Below, piece by piece: positions 59,221 through 64,000 of a DNA stretch of 64,000 nucleotides. This DNA is from Rossellomorea sp036867415 (GTDB taxonomy: Bacteria > Bacillota > Bacilli > Bacillales > Bacillaceae_B). Both the position numbers and the translations under genes were made by a program. Location of the stretch: NCBI RefSeq assembly GCF_036867415.1, contig NZ_JBAJHU010000002.1, positions 558,001 to 622,000 on the forward strand, in the 5' to 3' direction. Under the pieces are notes generated by a model. It was not told the DNA's origin, searched no databases, and saw only the letters and a list, made by a program, of their open reading frames with translations. Each line of letters starts with the position of its first letter. Within the stretch, counting starts at the first letter, position 1.

Positions 59221-59832
59221 TTATACTTCCTTCACCATATCAGGCGACACGCTAAGACCCTTTGGGACCTCATGATGGTGGCGGCATCTTGGTTCGTAGG
59301 CTTCGGATGCGCCGACTAGGATGACCGGGTCATCGTAGCCGGCCGGTTCACCGTTGATCAGACGCTGGGTCCGACTCGCAGGAGAGCCGCAGACGGCACA
59401 AACCGCTTGAAGCTTGGTCACTTGTTCGGCAATGGACATGAGCGCAGGCATCGGACCGAATGGTTCTCCGCGGAAATCCTGATCGAGTCCGGCAATGATC
59501 ACGCGGTAGCCGCTGTTCGCAAGCTTCTGCACGACTTCCACAATGCCTTCATCAAAGAATTGAACCTCGTCGATCGCGACGACATCCACTTGCGGATTCA
59601 GGTCCTCAAGGATGACAGCCGATCCCTCAACTGCTTTTGCAATGACCGAGGTACCATTGTGAGATACGACGGATTCATCGCTGTAGCGATTATCTAATTT
59701 TGGCTTATACACGGCAATTTCCTGTTTTGCAAATTGAGTGCGTCTGACCCGGCGAATGAGTTCTTCTGATTTCCCAGAGAACATGCTGCCGCAAATGACT
59801 TCCACCCAACCGGTTTGCTTCATGACATACAC
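59221..59832 (-). CDS. tdk: Thymidine kinase
   Basis: Phosphorylates thymidine in DNA precursor salvage. The 203 residues have the P-loop GSMFSGKS at 15-22, the DEVQFFDEG motif, the lasso LDQDFRGEPFGPM and a zinc site CAVCG..RCRHHHEV. The start is a GTG seven bases after GGAGG; an ATG three codons on is less well placed. It lies between rpmE and prfA as in B. subtilis. Confidence 0.97.
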   Translation of the reverse strand: MYVMKQTGWVEVICGSMFSGKSEELIRRVRRTQFAKQEIAVYKPKLDNRYSDESVVSHNGTSVIAKAVEGSAVILEDLNPQVDVVAIDEVQFFDEGIVEVVQKLANSGYRVIIAGLDQDFRGEPFGPMPALMSIAEQVTKLQAVCAVCGSPASRTQRLINGEPAGYDDPVILVGASEAYEPRCRHHHEVPKGLSVSPDMVKEV

Positions 59833-60210
59833 GAAAGCGCCTCCCCTTTCTAACCCCTTATTATGAAAAAGCGGCTTTTCACTGCGTCCTTTTTCCGAAA
59901 AAATGTATAAGAATAATGGCTGTTTTCTTTGAAAAAGGACACCGCCGCTGATGATCTATTGTTATAAAGCATTCCATTATGTACGGAAAAAATGCTTATT
60001 CACCGCGAATTTGACAGAAAAAAAGAGGCACAGCTCTTATCAAAAAAACCGCCTCAATCTTGTCTTTACGTAATAAAAAACAGGCAAGCAGAATTTCCTT
60101 GCCTGTTTTTATACAGTGAAGAGAAGAATCAAACACCCTTCAACGCTTTGATCTTATGCTAGGCACATCGTTCAAAGGTCAGAAAATGTCTTTGATCTTC
60201 CAGCTCTTCA
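59833..60210. other. Gap between rpmE and tdk, 378 bases
   Basis: Contains a strong hairpin at 60075-60112 (CAGGCAAG / CTTGCCTG with A and T runs on both sides) that ends rpmE transcripts on the minus strand. The rest, with an A-rich 59985-60060 stretch, shows no gene, array or repeat. Confidence 0.65.
60075..60112 (-). terminator. Terminator of rpmE
   Basis: A perfect AAACAGGCAAG / CTTGCCTGTTT stem with a short loop, followed by T residues on the minus strand. Confidence 0.9.
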
Positions 60211-60423
60211 TTATTGTTGTTGATTTTTAAGACCGTATTTTTTGTTGAAACGGTCAACACGTCCACCAGCGTCAGCGAATTTCTGACGGCCTGTGTAGAA
60301 TGGATGGCATTCAGAACATACCTCAACGCGCATTTCTTCTGCTACAGAACCAGTTTCAAATTCGTTACCGCAAGCACAATTAACTTTGATCGTGTTGTAC
60401 TTAGGATGAATTCCTGATTTCAT
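60211..60423 (-). CDS. rpmE: Ribosomal protein L31, zinc-containing form
   Basis: A large-subunit protein of 70 residues, MKSGIHPKYN.., with the zinc ligands CAC and CSEC (in VNCACGNEF and VEVCSECHPF), which mark the zinc-dependent L31 replaced by YtiA in zinc shortage. The ATG is that behind AAGGAGATGAAAGTA; an ATG three codons earlier overlaps the ribosome site. FYTGRQKFADAGGRVDRFNKKYG is the family end. Confidence 0.97.
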   Translation of the reverse strand: MKSGIHPKYNTIKVNCACGNEFETGSVAEEMRVEVCSECHPFYTGRQKFADAGGRVDRFNKKYGLKNQQQ

Positions 60424-60633
60424 TACTTTCATCTCCTTCCGCCCTGAATCATCTGAGACAGAGTAATTTATTACGAAGATATATGCGATATGAGCATAAG
60501 CATGGTAGTAATAGCCAGCCCCTTACCGCATCCATTTTTTAAAAACACATTGACTATATTATAACAAGGACATGACCGTTTTGCAACCTAATAAAATGGA
60601 AGCCTCGGACATGAAAATCATTCGACTATCAGA

Positions 60634-61896
60634 TTAACGCTTCTTCGCTTCCTCTGTCAACACTTCGAAGAATTCATGATTCGTCTTCGATTGTTTCAGC
60701 TTTCGCATAAGTTTTTCGGCGAAGTCATGCTGATCGGACATCGCTTTGCGAATCGCCCATAATTTATCAAGATGATCCTGCTGGATAAGAAGTTCTTCTT
60801 TACGCGTACCGGAACGGCGGATATCGATTGCAGGGAAGATGCGGCGTTCTGCAAGTGCGCGGTCAAGATGAAGTTCCATATTACCTGTTCCTTTGAATTC
60901 TTCATAAATGACGTCATCCATACGGGAACCTGTGTCAACAAGCGCCGTTGCAAGAACCGTCAAGCTTCCGCCTTCTTCAATGTTACGCGCCGCCCCGAAG
61001 AAACGCTTCGGACGGTGGAAGGCAGCCGGGTCGATACCGCCGGACAGCGTACGTCCGCTTGGCGGGATCACAAGGTTGTATGCACGCGCAAGACGGGTGA
61101 TGCTGTCCATCAGGATCACGACGTCGCGCTTATGCTCAACAAGACGCATGGCACGTTCAAGAACGAGCTCCGCCACTTTAATGTGATTCTCCGGAACCTC
61201 ATCAAACGTCGAGGAAACAACTTCCGCTTCAACCGAACGCTCGATGTCGGTCACTTCTTCCGGGCGTTCATCGATTAAAAGAATGATCAATTCGGCTTCC
61301 GGATGATTCGTTGTGATCGAGTTCGCGATTTCTTTTAACAGCATGGTTTTACCGGCTTTAGGCGGTGCCACGATCAGACCGCGCTGACCGAAACCGACCG
61401 GCGCAATCAAGTCCATCACACGGGTTGAAATCTTATTCGGTGTGGTTTCGAGCATCATTTGGCGATCAGGGTATAAAGGCGTCAGACCAGGGAAATGAAC
61501 ACGTTCCTTGGCTGATTCAGGCTCTTCCCCGTTGACCATTTCTACATGCAGAAGGCCGAAATAGCGTTCATTTTCCTTCGGAGGACGCACCTTGCCGGAC
61601 ACTTTGTCGCCGTTACGAAGATCGAACCTTCTGATCTGGGAAGCAGAAATATAAATATCCTCCGAGCTTGGAGAATAATTGATCGGTCTTAAGAAACCGA
61701 ATCCTTCTGACTGGATGATTTCAAGGACACCTTCCATGAAGAAGAAGCCTTCCTGTTCCGCTCGCACTTTCAGAATGGCAAAGATGAGTTCTTTTTTTGT
61801 TAATTTGCTATAATAAGAAACTTTATATTTTTTTGCCAGCTCATAAAGCTCTTTCAGCTTCATATTTTCTAAGCTGGAGATTGTTAATTCTTCCAT
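60634..61896 (-). CDS. rho: Transcription termination factor Rho
   Basis: The 420-residue hexameric RNA helicase. An N-terminal Rho_N helix bundle (MKLKELYELAKKYKVSYYSKLTKKELIFAIL), the OSN RNA-binding domain (about 52-120) with GFGFLRPINYSPSSEDIYIS, Walker A PPKAGKT at 178-184, and the R loop/Q loop part in the second half. B. subtilis Rho limits antisense transcription and sporulation timing. It precedes rpmE with a 210-base gap. Confidence 0.98.
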   Translation of the reverse strand: MEELTISSLENMKLKELYELAKKYKVSYYSKLTKKELIFAILKVRAEQEGFFFMEGVLEIIQSEGFGFLRPINYSPSSEDIYISASQIRRFDLRNGDKVSGKVRPPKENERYFGLLHVEMVNGEEPESAKERVHFPGLTPLYPDRQMMLETTPNKISTRVMDLIAPVGFGQRGLIVAPPKAGKTMLLKEIANSITTNHPEAELIILLIDERPEEVTDIERSVEAEVVSSTFDEVPENHIKVAELVLERAMRLVEHKRDVVILMDSITRLARAYNLVIPPSGRTLSGGIDPAAFHRPKRFFGAARNIEEGGSLTVLATALVDTGSRMDDVIYEEFKGTGNMELHLDRALAERRIFPAIDIRRSGTRKEELLIQQDHLDKLWAIRKAMSDQHDFAEKLMRKLKQSKTNHEFFEVLTEEAKKR

Positions 61897-62319
61897 TATG
61901 ACACCACGCTTTATTAATTTGGTTGCTGCTTTGAGAGTTGAATTGAATCAGGTGATTTGCATGTTGTCTTGTTTACCCTCCTGAAGGACAAAACAATCCA
62001 TGTAAAATGACCCTATTAAAAAATTGAAGAAATTCGTTGAAGCACAAAAAGAGATTGCTGAAGAAAAAACCTTATCTATTTTAACCATACTTATCGTAAA
62101 AGCGCAAGGGACCCCATTCATCTGTTGCCAACTGTTCAATTCTTTTCGCTTTTTCCGTGAATAATTTGTTTGTTTGAGAAAAAATAGGAAGGTAAGTGTA
62201 GCCTTTATCACCTGTGAAGGGTAGATGTGGGTGATAAGATGCTGAGGGAGAAAGGCAGGCCCTTCTCCTCAGTTATCTTTTTAGAAGATCTCTCTTTTAT
62301 CTTGCTAGGCTTTATTATG
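61897..62319. other. Leader region of rho
   Basis: An AT-rich stretch of about 420 bases. A minus-strand reading frame (61948-62211) has no ribosome site and odd composition, so I do not call it. I see no clear attenuator hairpin, although rho is often autoregulated in its leader. Confidence 0.5.
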
Positions 62320-62554
62320 CCGCTATTGATTTCCGTGGAAGACTTCGCTTTACGCAGGCGGTTGGTGAGCCTCCACGCAAGTTTGAGCGGAAACTGTCCA
62401 GCTCCAGGGCTTAGAGGCACATGTCATAGCCAAACCGACCAAGAAGGCAAAGAACTCCTTCGTGGCCGATTCGTCTTATGCCACACACCTCTGAGCAAAG
62501 CCCTTCCGCTTTTCTAGTTGGAGTCTACGTCTTCCACTCCCATCAACAGCTGGA
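62320..62554. repeat. Repeat family A, copy 4, split by a reversed B element
   Basis: Left half CCGCTATTGATTTCCGTGGA to GGTGAGCCTCC and right half GAGTCTACGTCTTCCACTCC to CAACAGCTGGA, with a B element in the opposite direction between them. About 20 unmatched bases (ACGCAAGTTTGAGCGGAAAC) stand at the left joint. Confidence 0.88.
62395..62516. repeat. Repeat family B, copy 5, reversed, inside an A copy
   Basis: From TGTCCAGCTCCAGGGC to CCCTTCCGCTTTTCTA, the exact reverse of the usual B ends. The inner hairpin is partly decayed (CATAGCCAAACCG / CGATTCGTCTTATG). Confidence 0.88.
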
Positions 62555-62612
62555 ACGTTTAGTTCACAACGAGTCTCCCGAAAACAGCACTTTTAGTGCA
62601 AAATTTAATGTA

Positions 62613-63575
62613 TTATCTCATGACCAGGTTCGGCTTTTTCTGCAGGCTGTGGCGGCCGTCGATGAAGCGGACTGTTCCGGATTTGGCACGCATGACGATG
62701 GAGTGGGTCAATCCGTATGATCCTTTCAGTTGGACACCTTTTAACAGTTCCCCGTCGGTTACGCCTGTTGCAGCGAAGATTGCGTCATCCCCGGTTACAA
62801 GGTCTTCCATGCGTAAAATTTTATCTACATCAAGACCCATGCCGATGCAGCGCTGAAGTTCTGCGTCGTTTTGGGGGAGCAGTTTTCCTTGGATCTCCCC
62901 GCCGAGGCATTTGAGTGCCACGGCTGCCAGTACGCCTTCAGGAGCTCCGCCTGAACCGAATAAAATGTCGACTCCCGTGTGGTCGAATGCAGTATTCATT
63001 GCACCGGCGACATCTCCGTCATTGATCAGCTTGATGCGTGCACCCGCTTCTCTCAATTGCTCGACGATGTGCTGGTGACGTTCGCGATTCAGCACGGTTG
63101 CCACTACGTCTTCGATATCTTTGTTCTTTGCTTTTGCTACGGCTTTCAGATTATCGATAACGGAAGCATTGATATCAATCTTACCGACTGCTTCCGGACC
63201 TACCGCAATTTTATCCATATACATATCCGGAGCGTTCAGCAGGTTTCCATGATCGGCAACCGCCAGGACAGCAAGTGCGTTCCAGCCTCCGGATGCGACG
63301 ATATTTGTGCCTTCCAACGGGTCCACTGCTACATCGACGCGGGGGCCGTAGCCTGTCCCGAGCTTTTCACCGATATACAGCATTGGCGCTTCGTCCATTT
63401 CCCCTTCGCCAATCACGACAGTTCCCTTCATTGGTACGGTATCAAATACGTCACGCATTGCAGAAGTCGCAGCATCATCCGCTTCGTCCTTCTTTCCGCG
63501 CCCCATCCATCTAGCCGATGCAAGAGCGGCTCCTTCCGTTACTCGAACCAGTTCCATTGATAAACTTCTTTCCAT
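62613..63575 (-). CDS. glpX: Fructose-1,6-bisphosphatase class II
   Basis: Converts fructose 1,6-bisphosphate to fructose 6-phosphate in gluconeogenesis. The 320 residues have the metal-binding GEGEMDEAP (57-65), DPLEGTN (85-91) and GSGGAPEGVLAAVAL, all hallmarks of GlpX. In B. subtilis this is ywjI between murAB and rho. The ATG lies near a weak AAAGTTT; another ATG six codons on (MELVRVTEG) is possible. Confidence 0.95.
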   Translation of the reverse strand: MERSLSMELVRVTEGAALASARWMGRGKKDEADDAATSAMRDVFDTVPMKGTVVIGEGEMDEAPMLYIGEKLGTGYGPRVDVAVDPLEGTNIVASGGWNALAVLAVADHGNLLNAPDMYMDKIAVGPEAVGKIDINASVIDNLKAVAKAKNKDIEDVVATVLNRERHQHIVEQLREAGARIKLINDGDVAGAMNTAFDHTGVDILFGSGGAPEGVLAAVALKCLGGEIQGKLLPQNDAELQRCIGMGLDVDKILRMEDLVTGDDAIFAATGVTDGELLKGVQLKGSYGLTHSIVMRAKSGTVRFIDGRHSLQKKPNLVMR

Positions 63576-63777
63576 GTATACAGCCTCCCGAATTCCCTTT
63601 TGTAAAGCTCTTTTTACTTGCTTTTCAGCATTAAAAAGAAGCCTGTGAGTACAATAAATTTAAATTGTATAACATATTAACAGATTTATTGTAACACATT
63701 TAACGGGTCAGAGAGACTTTTTTTCGAAAAAATCGGGGCCAATCCTTTTCAAACCTGAGAATTTTTTCAAACGGCCA

Positions 63778-64000
63778 TTAGGATTTTAATTGTTCAAGCT
63801 CTTCTGCAGACATTTTCTCACGCCAGATGGTTGCGCCTAGTCCTTCTAGCTTTTCGACGAGGTCACTGTAGCCGCGGTCGATGTGTTCGAGTCCTGTGAC
63901 TTCTGTGATTCCTTCTGCCATCAGGCCGGCAATGACGAGGGCCGCTCCTGCGCGGAGGTCGCTCGCTTTCACTTTGGCACCCTGAAGCTGAACAGGACCG
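63778..64000 (-). CDS. murAB: UDP-N-acetylglucosamine 1-carboxyvinyltransferase MurAB, C-terminal 74 residues
   Basis: The visible end reads GPVQLQGAKVKASDLRAGAALVIAGLMAEGITEVTGLEHIDRGY.. and closes EELEQLKS. The RAGAALVIAGL and HIDRGY blocks are the last part of the EPT fold. It is similar to but distinct from murAA at 31.2-32.5 kb (there RAAAALSIAGL and HLDRGY), and position before glpX and rho makes it the second paralogue, murAB (murZ). The rest lies beyond the right edge. Confidence 0.93.
   Translation of the reverse strand, partial: GPVQLQGAKVKASDLRAGAALVIAGLMAEGITEVTGLEHIDRGYSDLVEKLEGLGATIWREKMSAEELEQLKS

Noticed and set aside
61948..62211. Minus-strand 87-codon reading frame in the rho leader
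   Set aside because: No ribosome site, odd composition (rich in F, K, N, S in the manner of random AT-rich DNA), no family resemblance.

Overview
The window is chromosomal DNA of an endospore-forming, motile Bacillota of the Bacillus type. The evidence is a long backbone in the gene order of the Bacillus subtilis region around atp, murAA, mbl and hut, several sporulation genes (spoIIR, spoIID, spoIIQ, spoIIID, CotB-type coat genes, a YhcN/YlaJ-type lipoprotein), flagellar genes, TTG and GTG starts behind strong GGAGG ribosome sites, and U-tract terminators. Species cannot be fixed from the sequence alone. Most backbone genes lie on the minus strand. Read in that direction they run murAB, glpX, rho, rpmE, tdk, lipoprotein, prfA, prmC, spoIIR, ywlB, ywlC, mntP, ywlE, chemoreceptor, rpiB, ywlG, glyA, upp, the atp operon, ywzB, ywmB, murAA, spoIID, spoIIQ, an SSS symporter pair, spoIIID, mbl, flhO, flhP, fabZ, ssbB, and finally hutP-hutH-hutU at the left edge.

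Accessory blocks interrupt this order. From 3.4 to 9.5 kb there are unknown small genes, an XRE regulator beside a perfect 32-base inverted repeat, a YknW/YknX-like membrane pair without its ABC transporter, and a secreted alkaline phosphatase. From 16.2 to 19.2 kb is a biofilm-type locus: sinR facing sinI, a second SinR-type regulator, a class D sortase, and a TasA/camelysin-like surface protein ending in an LPDTG sorting signal. The sinI leader carries a clear class I cyclic-di-GMP riboswitch, so a second-messenger input into the SinR switch is predicted. From 34.4 to 37.4 kb, spore-coat-type genes and an ArsB-like permease sit between ywzB and the atp operon.

Regulatory elements read directly include a HutP-type NAG-triplet site overlapping a terminator, a PurBox upstream of glyA, sigma-A type promoters for hut and atp, and a DnaA-box cluster of six perfect 9-mers at ywlC/ywlB.

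The intergenic DNA is unusual. Six gaps hold arrays of a 13-bp palindrome (TGNNCCWGGNNCA) whose centres lie 25 bp apart, exactly so over seven and five units in two arrays. Its arms change together so that the palindrome is kept, and its spacers are unrelated. Seven other arrays iterate a locus-specific word every 20 to 21 bp (one with a looser dimeric pitch of 41 to 44 bp). Two longer hairpin repeat families (called A and B here) are also scattered about, and in two of five A copies a B element is inserted. The palindrome arrays and iterated-word arrays are the best candidates for something undescribed; the riboswitch-sinI-sortase locus is the best candidate for an unusual regulatory system.
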